Part shown: positions 33,640 through 46,671 of the stretch, piece by piece
How the letters are laid out: the number at the start of each line of letters is the position of its first letter
Numbering within the stretch: the first letter of the stretch is position 1
Assembly (NCBI RefSeq): GCF_002288925.2
Contig: NW_022098021.1
Location: forward strand, 2,209,974-2,273,973
Direction of reading: 5' to 3'
Origin: Delphinapterus leucas
Lineage: Eukaryota > Chordata > Mammalia > Artiodactyla > Monodontidae
DNA: 64,000 bases
The notes under the pieces: generated by a model
What the model saw: the letters and a program-made list of their open reading frames with translations, nothing else
Database searches by the model: none
What the model was told of the DNA's origin: nothing
Position numbers and translations under genes: made by a program

Positions 33640-36600
33640 AGGTTGACCAGCCCGAAGTGTTCTTTGAGACAGCGTGGGGGAAGTTCCAGACCTTCCCTTC
33701 TCATGGAGGAGCAAAGCCTCAGCAGAGCAGCTTCAAGAATCTTTGCTGGAACACGCATCCCGTGCTCTCTGACCTCTCTCACCTTCATCATCCTGTGGAT
33801 GCTCAAGACACTAGAGCCAATTCTCTGAATGAAGTGCCTGACTTCCTTCCCGCCTGGCCTTAGCACTGGCTCAGAGCTAATCCAGGAAAAATGTGGCTTC
33901 TCTCTAGACAAGTAGGAATCAGTAGAAAGTAGACAGCGTGAGAAATAAAACACCCCCAGGGGCATGTCTCTTTCTCCTCCAGAGGCCGCCCAAGGTCCTG
34001 CGTGGCCTTTGTACAACTCCCGTCCCAGGACTCCTGTCCGCACAGAGGCCCCCTCCCCCCGTGATCTCAGAATCCGGCCCAGATCTTCTCCGATGGACAT
34101 TTCAAAAGGACCTTCCATCCTGAAGAAGTTGCTTGAGGAAGAGAGTGAGTTTTCTCAGGGCCTCTGGCCAGGCTCACAGCAGTAGTTAACAAGCTGGCTT
34201 AGCGTCAGTTGCTCTGAGGGTAACGCACGCCCAGAGAGATGCTAGGATTCCTCAGAGGATTTGCACTTGTGTCGGGTGATTGCAGGAGAGTTTAAGGTAG
34301 CGAGTCTTTGCTTGAGGTGTCAGGAGGTACAGGTGACCGCATGATGGGACCTCCTAAATCCCACCTAGAAGCTGGGGGGCCTGGACAGTAATGATTAAAC
34401 AGCAGCCGTCACCCGCCCTGCGTGGGGGGGGAGACGTTTGGTCACTTACGCAGCTGGACAGGGTCTGTGACTGTGCTCAGATATCCTTCGAGTTGTCCTG
34501 ACGCTTCTTCGCCACGTAACAGCCTCCCTGACATTGAAATGGGTTTATGGTCAACAGCAGAACACCGAGGCCTTGCACTGAGCGCCAGCCCAGCTCATAG
34601 CAGCACAAAGGACTAGCTGACAGCTCCAGGCCAGCTCCTGGACACCAGGGCTGCCTTTCTCCCCCTCAGCCCCCAGATTTGGCCGATGCAGACAAGGGAG
34701 GCCACTGGACACACTTCCTGCTCCTCAGATGCTCAGCGTGGGGACATCTCACCTTTGCTCGCCGGGGCTGAGATTACTTAGAGGACACGAACCTCATCCA
34801 TTCCAGATTTGCTGGGTTCTTTGATATGACAGTAGCTGCCCAGTAGCCTGTAAGATTCTGCACAGGACACGCCAGCCAACGGGAACAGAGGCAGTTATCA
34901 GAAAGGAAGAAAAGTTAGTCCTCAGAATGAGTCTTGAAACCAGGGGCCTAGATTAGAAAACCAGACAAGGAGTCCAGTCGGGTGGTCTTGGGAAGCCAGG
35001 TGACCTTCTCTCAGCTCCGTCAAGGGCCGACGATCTTGCAGTTGGCACCAACAGAACAGTGTTCGCTAGAGCGTGCGCTTCCCCAGGGCTCAACGAGGGC
35101 CAAAGACCGACGGTGATTCTCTGCAACAACTCTGGCTAATGCTTGGGTTTTAGACTCTTCTTAGCGTCAAAGGCAAGGTTTGGACAAACGTTGCAGTTGC
35201 AGTGTCCCTAACTGAGAATTGCGCTGGACTTGGTGTGCACGAAGGTTTATCTCAGCTGTCCCTTCCGGGAGTTTTATAAATAAACCTCATTTTGGAGGTT
35301 TTTGTGTAATTTTTTCCATGCAAACATGATCAGTTGGAGTGTAGATAACTGTAAGTGTTTGCAAATCTCTAACACATATCCTGAATACACAGGCTAAGTG
35401 TGTATGAGGTATAGGTGCAAACCTGACGTCTGTGTAGGAAAGAATGATCTGACGGTGCCCAGACTGTTTGGGGAATGTCCGGCTCATTTATCTCAACAGG
35501 AAGAGGCAGATTTTGTGTCCCTTTATGAGGACACATTTTTTGAGTCAATTTAAAACAGACAAAGTGTCCCTGAAGTGAACAAGTTAACCATTGTGGTCAG
35601 CGTAGCTCCAATATTAGCGTTTTTTGGGACTGGCTAACTCGTGCTGATAGGGTTGTAATGACCTCAGCGGAAATGTTTTGATAATGTGGAGGTTAAAGTT
35701 CACTTTGTAGAAGACTGAAGGTTGATATTCATGTGAGGGAAACTTAAGAACTAAAAGGCACCCGTAAAAAGACTGTCTAGTCTCCGAAGTGTGTATAAGA
35801 GCAGCTATCCGGTGGGGTTGTCAGATGCAGCAGACAGGTACTCAGAGAAGCCCCTGTGTGCTGGGAAAATGTGCAGGAGAGCTTTGTGTGTCCTTCAGTA
35901 GGAAAAGGAGAGAGACCCCAGGGGATAAAAATATAGGATGGCGATAAGGGAAATCATATTAGGGTCCTAAAGGGGGCCATAATGTACTAATGGGTAAGGT
36001 TAGTAGTGGAGCAAAAGCACAGAAGAGTGTGTGGGCCAATCAGAAATAGTCTGATTCCATTGTCTTGGGTGGAAGGCGCCTGCTTCTGTAGTCAGTGGCT
36101 TCTGGAGAATTCCAAAGAATCCTTAGTTTAGGGTCTTTCAAAGGATGGGACGTCTAGTGTCAAGGAGAAGCGCTGCGTGTTGGTTAACAGGATACACACC
36201 TTCACTTTGACTGGTAAGTCCGTTATTCAGAGAGCATCTTCCCTCAACACTCACGGGCAGCTTTTCTGTTGCTTTTACAGACATGCTGAAACGTTTCCAT
36301 GAGCGGGTGGGCGTGCAGACAGCACCAGCAAGACCTCCTACAACTAGCTCACCAGCATCAGGCCGATCTCTGCTCCTGTGGATAATATTGTGAAATGTCT
36401 TAATTTCATTCTATTTTATCATCGCTGTCTTTTTAGGTGATCATAAAGCATTTCAAGGTTTTAAATTTGCCATTTATCTTATAGGAGTGCTTGGATAGGT
36501 CAGGAGATCTCTTGGTTTCTAAATCAGGTTGAAATGATGGACATACCCCAAATCCTACCCACTATCAACATAAATGTACATATTTTATCTTTTGTCAGGG

Positions 36601-39240
36601 AATTAACCATCTGATTTAATTTCTGTGACAAGTTTTTATTTTAGGGGTAAATTCAAATTCAAAAGTATCTTGTTTGGCAATTTTTTGTTTTACTTGTTAT
36701 GTGTGATTTGTTAACAGACAATTAAATCGCCGTCATCCAAAGGAATCTCTGGGCAGTTTGTGTAGAGTTCCCAAATCTGGGTCGTTCCCGGAGAAAACTA
36801 CACAATCGTGGAGTCTTTTACTTCATGTAAAGGAAGGAGGACGGATGGGTTTGACAGTGATGTGTGAAGGACAAAGCAGTGATATTTTATAGGAAAATGA
36901 AAAGTGGTGAGCACTTCTTTTTCTTCTTGTCAATAGACAAGATTTGCATAGGAATCCCACTTCAGTAGTTATGGGTACTCAGTGACTTACTTCCCACGCA
37001 TATGTGCTTGTCTTTAACTGCAAGATTTAAGAAAAGGATGAGACTCAGGAAGGATATAAGGGAGTTCTCGGCATATATAGTAAAGAAAGGTAGACCCAGG
37101 ATGACCAGGCTGGAATTTTAAGACACAGAATGGCTACATTACCATCTTACGAACAAAGGCCCAGAAGTTGATATAGAGGAAGAAAAAAATAGGACTGGCT
37201 TTATTATCCTGGTGACAAATATCATGCATGTGAGTTTGTGTCAGAGCTGTGGGACATCTGAACGTGGTAACTAATCTCTGGTTTGCTTGTTTTATATTTT
37301 CTTTTAAAATCTCTGGTGGGCTTCATCTTTTCCCGAAGTACAACAAGGGTATATCTTAAGAGACCCACAGACTCACTTCTCTGAAAGACAGGAAGATAGA
37401 AAAAAAGCTGTGGATCTGGAGAGGAGAGAAGCTTCGGTCAGCAGTTGTGAGGTGGGCACGTGTACGGGATCTCAGAAGACAAGGAGACTTCCTTCCCAAG
37501 TCCCTGTGCCAGCTTTGGTGCTCACCATTCCTTCAGAGCTCACTCCAATTTTCTCACCACCATGCAGTCCCAATTTTCAGGTAGGAGATGCAACCACCAT
37601 TGGTTTAGGCTTTTGTGAGAGCCTGCAATCTTTTACCAGTGTTTTCATGGAGAAATGATTCCAAGTTCCAAATATAAGACTTCTTCGAAGCTTTTGGAAA
37701 TGAACCCCAGGAACTTCTAGCCTCCTTCAGCTTAGCTTAGAGGCTGAGCGGTGTGGCTCTTCTGCTTGTTTTATCTCGTGGCCAAGAGGAAGTCACCAGT
37801 GTGGAGGAGTAACAGTCAGCCTTAGTGACAGTTATCTTACGATTTCTAGGGCTAAAAGAAGAAAGATTTTCAAACCTGAATTTTGGGGAGCATTTTCATT
37901 TGTTTTAGATCTATGAGAGGTAGACTGATCAGAGACTATATGTCTCACAAGCAGGGTTTAAAATGTTGCATTTCAAGAAAAGTTGACAAGAAACATTCAC
38001 ATTTTCCCTGCCTGTTTTAAAACATCATTATGTGCTATTGTGATTTATGGCCTCTCTTGTCATTCTGGCACCTACAATGGTTAAGATCATTAAAAACATT
38101 TTTTAAAGCTTTTATTTATCAGAGCCATGGAAAAATGACATTCCTATTAGCTTTAGTTGGAAAAGTTAGAAAAGCATGTTGTAACTCATTCCAGGTAATA
38201 TCTTTCTTTTGTATAGCTATTACCCAGACCTATCTAAAGAAACAGTTGAATGTGAATTATTTCAAAATCAGAATAGTCTCTTTAAAATTTGAAATGCATT
38301 ATGCACCTCAGGTGCTGACAGCAAAGCCTATGCCAAGCATTTGATCCACGAATACCCATTTTCCAAGTTCTCCAGATCCTTAGATCTGCATCTCTTCCAT
38401 TTTTTTCTGTGGCCAATTTTCAAATAAGGGATCGGGAAACAGTTTAGAGATCATAAATCACACTGATCGTTGGGAAATAAAAAGGGTTCCTTTGCTTCTT
38501 CAGATGTGGTTCCACACATTTTTACAAATCTTTAAGCTAAATCAGAAATCCAGACGCAAAATTATGGTGCTTACATATATCATGTCTGTGACGTTCCACG
38601 GAGGAACGTGGGGCTGGGAGACCTGACCAGGCTATAAGCTGGCATAAAAAAGCTCAGGTCAACACCGCAGAAAACAATGGAGAAGAGTTTAAAAGTGAGT
38701 GTGGTTCCACTGCTGTGTATATATCTCACTAGTTGACTAATTCAACCAAAATATAGCATTCACTGCACGTGATCATATTAAAGAACAATTGTATTTGCAA
38801 CTTACTCGTTAAACGGACCTGGAAATAGTTTCATTTTTACTTTAAAAAATTCCAGTCTTTCTGATAGGACTAGTGACTGCCTTCCCTTTATTTTTACTTA
38901 TCTTTATATTCTCCCAGTGTTTTTTAAATGATAAAAATGAGTTACTTTTCTAATCACAAAAATACATTTAAAAATGCCTACACTGTCTTAGAGACACTCT
39001 TCACATCTTCCTGTCTTCTCGGCTGCTCTGCTCACGTCGGTGTCTTCTTCCTTGACCTTCCTCTAGCACGTTTTTGGGTTTTTTGGTGGCGTGTACTCCT
39101 CACTTGCTATAAGTCACTTTCCTTCCCAATGAGGCTGCAGGAGGCTTGACCTTGGGGATAATTTATGTGCTTGTTGCTTCTCAAAGTGGCAACGCAACAT
39201 TAGCACAAAGATGATAATGATGCCCTTTAAGATTTCTTTT
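33640..39240. other. Long unassigned stretch, no recognised gene or repeat
   Basis: About 5.6 kb in which I find no named transposon and no convincing exon beyond the candidate at 34071. This is the longest repeat-poor stretch in the window, so conserved non-coding elements are most likely to show up here in a cross-species alignment. A small 7-bp stem-loop (acgttcc / ggaacgt) lies at 38591-38609. Confidence 0.35.
34071..34144 (+). other. Candidate coding exon, unrecognised
   Basis: The acceptor cccccgtgatctcag ends at 34070 and a donor GAGA|GTGAGT lies at 34144/34145. One frame is open across the whole 74 bases (ending MDISKGPSILKKLLEEE) and continues open upstream. A second frame reads NPAQIFSDGHFKRTFHPEEVA, then a stop. 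Both look protein-like, but I recognise neither. Chance remains quite possible. Confidence 0.25.
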
Positions 39241-39245
39241 TTTAG

Positions 39246-39605
39246 GGCCTCCCTGGTGGCGCAGTGGTTAAGAATCCGCCTGCCAATGAAGGGGATACGG
39301 GTTCGAGCCCTGGTCCAGGAAGATCCCACATGCCGTGAGGCAACTAAGCCCGTGAGCCACAGCTGCTGAGCCTGTGCTCTAGAGCCCGTGAGCCACAACT
39401 ACCGAGCCCACGTGCCACCACTACTGAAGCCCGCGCACCTAGAGCCCATGCTCCGTGGCAAGAGAGGCCACTGCAACGAGAAGCCCGCGCACCGTGACGA
39501 AGAGTAGCCCCTGCTCAACACAACTAGAGAAAGGCCTGCACACAGCAACGAAGACCCAATGCAGCCAAGAATGAATAAGTAAGATAAATAAATTTATATA
39601 AGAAA
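39246..39605 (+). mobile_element. CHR-type SINE, longest form
   Basis: The start gggcctccctggtggcgcag, box B ggttcgagccc and the long body with repeated gagccacaactac/gagccacagctgc units end in an (aaat)n tail. No clear target duplication was found. Its 3' side abuts an old L1. Confidence 0.92.
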
Positions 39606-40165
39606 AAGAACAAACTAATCCCAAAGTTAACAGAAGGAGGGCTATAATAAGTATCAGAGCGTAAATAAAAAGAAATAGAGAGAATAGAAAAACAACAGAA
39701 AAATCAACAAAACTGAGATTTTTTAAAGATAAAGTTGATAAACAGCTAGACTAAGAAAAAAAGAACACAAAATCAGAAATGAAAGAGCAGACATTACAAC
39801 ATATGACAGAAATAAAAAGAATCATAAAGGACTATTATTAACAATTACGAGCCAACAAATTAGATAACCCAGAAGAAATGGATCAATTTCTAGAAACATA
39901 CAACCTATCAAGACTGAATCAAGAAGAAATAGCCTAGATAGACCAATAACAAACAAGGAGACTGAATCAATCATCAAAACACCTTCCAGCAAAACGGAAA
40001 CAAAGACAACAGACAAACACCTTCCAACAAAGGAAAACCCAGGACCAGATGGCTTCACAGGTGAATTCTCCCAAACATCAAATAAGAACCAACAGCTACT
40101 CTTCTTAAACTCTTTCAAAGAGTAGGAGAACACTCCCAAACTCATTTTATCAGGCCAGCAAGTGT
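39606..40165 (+). mobile_element. Old L1 ORF2 fragment (endonuclease-RT linker and RT start)
   Basis: Frames give KLDNPEEMDQFLETYNL then SRLNQEEIA and a stop, and later ENPGPDGFTGEFSQT. These match L1 ORF2 before and at the reverse-transcriptase PGPDGF box. Internal stops and frame changes show it is dead. Confidence 0.85.
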
Positions 40166-40272
40166 TCACCCAAAAAATCACGTATAATAATGTTTGTAGG
40201 AGCTTTATTTCTCTTAGCTAAAAATCTGGAAACAACCCCAAATTTCAGCAACAATTTCAGTAATCAAATTGT
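40166..40272 (+). mobile_element. Old L1M 3' part, left piece of an interrupted copy
   Basis: gtaggagctttatttctctt, then agctaaaaatctggaaacaa and ccccaaatttcagcaacaat match the L1 segment reading agctttattcataatagcc and aaactggaaacaacccaaa. It breaks off in a G run at 40273 and resumes near 40963. Confidence 0.7.
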
Positions 40273-40283
40273 GGGGGGGGGGG

Positions 40284-40955
40284 TTAAAATTTACTTTTAA
40301 AAAATTGATTTTATTCTTAGAACAGATTTAGATTTATAGAAAATTTGAGAAGATGGTAAAGTGAATTCTCATATACCCAGCACCCACTTTCCCCTATTGC
40401 ATCTTATGTTGGTATAGTCCATATGTTACAACGAAGGAACAAATATAGCATTATATATTTTAGAAACTTCATAGTTTGTTAAGATCTTCTAAATTTTTAC
40501 CTAACGTTCTTCTGTTCAGGACCCACCTGGGACACTATAGTACATGGAGTCATTACAGCTCCTTTGGTTTCTCTGAGTTGTGATAGTTTTTCAGTCTTTC
40601 CTTGTTTTTGATGACCTTGACCGCTTTAAGATGAGGTCTTTTGTAGGCTGTCCTTCTGTTGGAATTCATCTGATGCTTTTCTCAAAATGAGGTAGCAGTT
40701 ATAGGTTTGGGGGAGGAAGATTGCATAAGTAAAGTGCTATCTCATTGCACCCAATCAACGTACACACTGCCAACATGATTTGTCACTGTTGACACTGACC
40801 TTGATCACCTGGCTGAGGTCAGGTTGTCAGGTTTCTCCACTGCAGAGTTATTCTTTTATTCCCCTTTTTCACACTTGACCCTTTAAAAGGCAGTCACTCT
40901 GCACAGCGCACACTAAGGAGTGAGGAGTTATGCTTCCTCTCCTTGAGGATAAGGT
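40284..40955 (-). mobile_element. Antisense old L1 fragment nested in another L1
   Basis: The + strand has ttgatgaccttgaccgcttt, accttgatcacctggctgag and gtcaggtttctccactgcag, then ggagtgaggagttatgcttc. This is the order of a widespread mammalian repeat that I know as reversed L1M tail. It separates the two halves of a sense L1, so it arrived later than that copy. No target duplication is obvious. Confidence 0.6.
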
Positions 40956-41334
40956 AAATTCCAGTATTTTTATATAATGGAATATTCAGCAATAAAAAAG
41001 GAAAAAACCACACTACTGATAGAAAGAACAATGTGGTTGAATTTCAAAAAGTATTATGATACATGAAACAAGCCAGCCAGAGAAGTGTACCTCCTGTAGG
41101 ATTCATTTATATGAAACTCAAGAATAGACAAAAATAATCTATGGCCATTGAAATCAGAAGGATGATTGCCTCCAGGGAGGGGGCCTGATCATAAAAGGGG
41201 CACCAGACAATTCTCGGAGGTGATGAAAAGTTCCATGTCCTGATTGGGATGCATTCATTTGTAAAAGTACAGTTAACTGTAAACTTAAGGTGTTGATTTC
41301 ACTTATGTGAACAATACGTTAACTGAAATATTAC
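40956..41334 (+). mobile_element. Old L1M 3' part, right piece of the interrupted copy
   Basis: tatataatggaatattcagc, aataaaaaaggaaaaaacca, caatgtggttgaatttcaaa and attcatttatatgaaactca are the expected continuation of the L1 left off at 40272 (consensus acaatggaatattactcagcaataaaaaggaa). Confidence 0.75.
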
Positions 41335-41434
41335 ACTTAAAAAGAGTCTTTTGCATTTATTGTCAAATAAGTAATTAATGGTCTTGGTAAAAGCAGCTTC
41401 AGTACAACTGTTGATGCAGAAGATTTCCTGGATC

Positions 41435-41690
41435 TTTTTTAATCAATATTTTTTTAATTGAAGTACAGTCGATTTACAATGTTGTGTTAATTTCTGCTGT
41501 ATAGCAAAGCGATTCAGTTATATATATATATATATATATTCATTCTTTTTTTATATTCTTTGCCATTATGGTTTATCGTAGGATATTGAAGATAGTTCTC
41601 TGTGCCACACAGTAGGACCTTGTTGTTTATTCATTCTATATATAAAAGTTTACATCTGCTCACCCCAGCCTCCCACTCCATCCCTCCCCC
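41435..41690 (-). mobile_element. L1 3' end, antisense
   Basis: The reversed L1 3' UTR reads gatttacaatgttgtgttaa, tgctgtatagcaaagcgatt and gccacacagtaggaccttgt, with a (TA)n run at 41521-41540. A 15-bp imperfect target duplication (aagatttcctggatc / aagattgcctgaatc) flanks it at 41420-41434 and 41691-41705. Confidence 0.88.
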
Positions 41691-41705
41691 AAGATTGCCT
41701 GAATC

Positions 41706-42875
41706 GTAAATTTCCCTAAAAGACCTGCAATAATAGAAGGGAGTGAGTGAAAGAACATTACTTACTAAAGAAAGATCACTAATTAAACTCGAGAAATTAG
41801 AAAAGTAAGACAGAGGACTAAAGATTTACAAAGGAAAATAAACTGCATGAGCGTACAGTAAGAGTGCTGATCTCATAAGGGAACTAAAAATAGAGTTTAC
41901 AGAGTATCCAACTGCCACGGCAATCCAACTGAGGGGAAAATTTAAGGAGATGGCTGACGCTCTTGCAGCAGGCTTACCTCTAGACCACAGACCAGCAATT
42001 TTAGTCTGTCTTACATCTTTTTATAGTGATCTCTGGAAGTTTGCTAAGCCCTTGGAACTTAAGCCCTAGTAAGAAATAATCCCTTAAATTTTAAGACTTT
42101 TCAAGGACACACACACAGGTACTAAAGAGCTGTAATTTTAAAAGCATGTGTAAAAGAACATGTAAAATTAGAGTGTATAACACAGAAGAATCAGCACAGT
42201 TCTCACATGATTGTCTAGTGAGCTGGTGGCTGCATTTTATTTTGTCTATGTAATTTGAGAAAATCTCTAGAATATTAATAAGAGAACAGAGAAGATCATT
42301 AAAAGAGTAGAGGGGAAAAAAACTTCTCTGAGAATAAATTTGGAAAATTATCCATCACGCCGTAACAGAGAAATTGTAAAAGCCACTCTTTGTTGGAATA
42401 CAAAAAGAAAATATTCTGCATAAGAAATCAGAACTCTCAGAAGAACTATTTAACCTCTCCTGGAGCTCTGGATAGAAACAGTATCTTAGAGAAGACACAA
42501 AGGCACTTACCATAAAGGAAAAAAGAACAAGAAATGGGACCTTTACTTTGTATATTTGTCCTTGGGTGGGAAAGGAATCAAGATTCTTAAACAAATGTTT
42601 TTCCAGAATCTTTATATTAAATCTAGAACTATAAAAATAATAGCTCAAAACTGGGAGTTTAAAGCTCAGATATTTTAAAATCTTCTTCTTCAAAAAAAAA
42701 AATTTTCTAGGACTATTATTATTAAAGCAAGAGCCAGACTCTGAAAGACTAAATTAAATGGAAAGGGTTGTTAAAATATGTACATGCAGGCAATCACAGA
42801 TTCCAGTGAAAAACAGAGTGAATATGGATTTTAATTTTTAATTACATCGAGTTTAATTAAATCCTCCTTCCAGCA
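41706..42875. other. Unassigned sequence
   Basis: AT-rich DNA with no recognised gene or repeat. A minus-strand open frame of 112 codons at 42355-42693 has no motif and I treat it as chance. Confidence 0.4.
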
Positions 42876-42879
42876 CATA

Positions 42880-42985
42880 CTTTTTTCGGCACTCGTTCAT
42901 TCTACAAACATTTACTGAGGACAGATACTGTTCTGGGTACTTGGTTTTCAGAGACGAACAAACAAAATCTGCTGTCAAATAACTC
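42880..42985 (-). mobile_element. L2 3' end, antisense
   Basis: ctcgttcattctacaaacat, ttactgaggacagatactgt, tctgggtacttggttttcag and agacgaacaaacaaaatctg match the reversed L2 terminus (cattcaacaaatatttattgagcac ... ctgttctaggcactggggat ... gaacaaaacag). Confidence 0.65.
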
Positions 42986-43970
42986 ACTGTTTGCATTTTT
43001 TCTGGATTTTTTTTTTTGAAATAGTATTATTTCAAGACTGGGAGAGGGATAAGATCTTCTCTTAGAATTCCTTCTAATCACATAATTTTGTTAAACATCT
43101 TGTTGCCAACTCAAGAGATCAGCATCACGAACTCATCTACATTGGTAAGAGCTTAAATAAATATATAGTTATTGTTGGGCTTTGAGAAAGAATATTAGAT
43201 TACATACCTAGGGAGCTAAAGCCAACATAAAGGAACATTTATGTCTCTGTTTTCCTATGGCATGGGGTTTTGATTCCAAAGAACTCCTAAGCTTAAGCTA
43301 TTTATTTAAGCATTTCTCCACTATCACAGTATCAACTGGTTATTGCATTCTATGTGCCTATGATTCTTTCCCTATTAGATGCATAAGTATTTTAAGATGT
43401 TTCAAGATAAACCTGATGTATTTAGGTAACTAAATGGTTACTCGGGTAACTGAGGGTTGGTCCTCTCTGTATCTCCAGCTCCATCTCTATAGATAGAGGC
43501 AGAGAGAGAAATCTCCCATCAAGAAATGGCAGTGGAGCCTTTTTAGTCCATGAAACCAGGTAATAATTTTTGTTGTAGATACTGATTTTAACCTATTGGT
43601 TTTAACTATGAATACCAGTTCTAATGTACAAAGTACAAGTTCTAAGTGGAGAATAGGGAAATCGGTGAATCAAATCTTTCCATGAGACTCAAGGATTGAA
43701 TTTTGTCTTGATTCTTTCTGAATCTGCCATTCTTATTTTAGCTAAAGTTGTTTTACCTTGAGTGGAATTGAACTGGGCACGCTTAAGACATTTTCTGGCA
43801 CCATAATTTAGGATTCATTGAAATTCTTTACTTTGTTTTCTTAAATTGTTTCCAAAAATAACTTCAGAGGCCATTAGGTAAAATCAACAAGAATATTCAA
43901 CAAAGAAATAATTACCAGCATTAAAACCCGAATTCTTATGGCCGGGTTGCGTGGGGCGGGGGCAGATTTT
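42986..43970. other. Unassigned sequence
   Basis: AT-rich DNA with no recognised feature. Confidence 0.4.
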
Positions 43971-44000
43971 ACACACACACGCACATACACACACACACAC
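43971..44000. repeat. (AC)n microsatellite
   Basis: Dinucleotide AC run with two interruptions (gcacatacac). Confidence 0.92.
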
Positions 44001-45140
44001 TCCACATAGCTGAAAATGCTTCAGTGGTTGGTCATTGCTATCAAATAACAGAAAACAGCTGCACTTAGTAAAGTAACAACTGGACTGCAATTGTAACCCT
44101 AGCTTTTCATTTGATACTTGGTTGGGGGGATGGGAACCTTCCACCACATATGATACAAAAATATGACCTGCGCCATGATTAGAAAATTAGTGAAGCAGTG
44201 AAATCGAGCACTTATCGGTTTTTCGTCTTGCAGTCTCTTCCCTCTGCCCCTTTTGGTCCCATATCGTTTTCTCAAGGTAACGTCCATAAGTATCTCCACC
44301 GGGCAAGTGGCCTATCACTTAGGAGGTACTCATATTTGGTTAAGAAAATGCGTAAGTGATCTTTTAAAATGCTCATTATTAACATCTCTAGCAAGTTTAA
44401 CAACTTTCAGCTTAAAATTGAGGCAGTTAGAGCAAAGGTGTCATCGGCAGGATCACACAAGCTGACGTTCCTCCACTGCATGTAGAGTCTGGGGCTGACT
44501 CGGTTGGTTGAGTTCGGGTGCTCAGACGAGGGTTCCAGAGCCTTGCCCACCTCTCCTCCCTGACTGCCCCAGCTGCTATTCTCTGACCACACTTCAGCCA
44601 GCTTCATACCCTCCTTTCACCTCGTGGTGCTTGAAAACACAACACCCATCCCAACAGCTGGAAGAGAATTTCCAGTGAGGGTTCTGATGGCCAGTCCGTG
44701 TGGCACACCGTTCCCTGGACACGGCACGGCTGCCCCGCAATGGACAGCATCCCCCCCAGATGCTGTCTCCCGGCAACTGTGGTTGCTACCTGAGATTCAC
44801 TCACTCGCATGGGACCGAAAACTATCTTAAAGCAAGTAACGCAAATAAGAGAACTGACTGGATAACAGATCTAAGGACATGCTGAACACCAAAGCCTCAA
44901 GAAAGACAGGGGTGCGTCTGTGCTGCAAAAGCCCAGGAACCAAGGACTTACATGTTTCCAAGAGCCTTTCCACATTTTGCCAGGTCTGTTTTCGTAGCAG
45001 CTGAATTCTCTGTTACGGCAAACTGTCCTTTCCTTGTAGTGGGAATCATGGAAACATGGGGAAAGCCTCTCCCAGGGATAACCATCACGGTAACTTCTCA
45101 CACCACCCACGAGGGTAAACACTGTTGAAACTTCTAACAC
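44001..45140. other. Unassigned sequence
   Basis: Mixed-composition DNA with no recognised gene or repeat. Confidence 0.4.
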
Positions 45141-45144
45141 CACA

Positions 45145-46655
45145 GATTAATTTTACTTATTTTTAAACTTTGTATGAATGGAAATCGTATAGAACGTCCT
45201 CCTACGTGTCTGCTTCTCTCAGTTAATATTATGCTTTTGAGATTCTTCCGTGCTATTGCTGTTAGTTGTAATGTAGTTGTTCCCGTCGCCATATAGTATT
45301 AACTTGTCTGAATATAAAAATATTCTTTCCTTTGTTCCATTGTTGATGAAAATTTGGGATTGTTTCCCATTTTGGGCAAGTAACATTTTGATGAACTTTC
45401 CTCAGGGGAAGTTCACACACAGGTACACCTTTCTTTGGATATATGCCTAGGTGTGCAATTCCAGGTGAAGAGTGTTTAGCTTTACTGGACAATGCCACCC
45501 GGTTTTCTAAAGCGGTTTTATCAGTTTATGCTCTCCCCAGCTGTGAATGAGAACTTCAGTTCCTTCACTTCCTTGCATACTACTTCAGGTTTTGTTTTGT
45601 TTGGTCTGTTTGCTAATTCTGGTAGGTAGGGTTATCTCATTGAAGTCTGGTGTGCATTAGGTCACGGTTAATGAAGAAATCTTTTTATTTGCTTATTATC
45701 ATCTCACTGTATCACCTACATTTACTGATTTTATTTAGCTATACCAGTTTTTTTTAAATAATGTTTGTCTACTATGTTTTCTATCCATTCTCTTATTTTT
45801 CCTTTAACGTTACATATAGGGTGTGTACCCTTCAACTGAAGGACTTAAGGCTATGTAAGTAACGTGTAGTTGTTTTTCTGTCCAGACTGGTAGTCTTTGT
45901 TTTTTAATTGGAGAATTTAGGCCATTTACATTTACTGATATATTTGGGTCTATAGCTCACGTTTTACTGTTTGATTCATATTTTCCCCATGTGTTCTTTG
46001 TTTCTATTCTTTCTTCTTATCTTCTTTTGGATTAATTGATAATTTTTTCAAATACTGACTTGCATTATTTTTACCATTTGTATTGATTACCACAAAGATT
46101 AAAACCTGATTTTTAAATTTATTTTAGAACAATCAGTAATTTTACTGATGTATATTTAGTTATAACTTATTTTATTATAACAAATACTGCATATACATTG
46201 GTTATAATATACTAATGTGTAATAGGTACTTTGCTTCCCACACAACTCTTTATTCCTCGGAACTTTTAAAAATTACATATGGCTTCTTCTCACCCTAATG
46301 TTATCATACATCTTAGTGTTTTATATACTTTAAATCATCATACTAGATGATAGGTGACATTTTTATTGTTTTATAGTGTTTGTATTTTCTCATATATTTC
46401 CACTTTTTGTTACTCTTCATTCTTTTTTGCACTTTCACGTTTCCATCTAGAGGGACTTTTTATCTTTCTGAATGGCTCCCATTTAAGTTTAGTTTAAAGC
46501 AGCTCTAGATGAAAAGAATTATTTTGATTTTTGTTCACCATAACCCATATCCTTTTTACTTTTTTCTTTCTATTTTACACCTGTCTTTTAGTCTTGAAAA
46601 TGTTTGCTAGCTTATTTTCTAGTTCAGTCAGTCTCTTCTGCTCTGCTCTCGCTGT
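45145..46655 (-). mobile_element. Old L1M fragment, antisense
   Basis: The + strand carries reversed old-L1 motifs in order: ggatatatgcctaggtgtgc, caatgccacccggttttcta, gctctccccagctgtgaatg, ttaattggagaatttaggcc, atttacatttactgatatat and cttcttttggattaattgat. It is strongly diverged. A younger L1 interrupts it at 46672-46878. Confidence 0.7.
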
Positions 46656-46671
46656 TGGGAAGCCTGTCTTT

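Noticed and set aside
33549..34118. 189-codon minus-strand open frame
   Set aside because: It ends inside the SINE at 33327-33622 and has no recognisable domain; opposite to the better splice-supported candidate at 34071.
37410..37658. 82-codon plus-strand frame as an exon
   Set aside because: A donor-like CAG|GTAGGA interrupts it, no good acceptor is seen, and the peptide is unrecognised.
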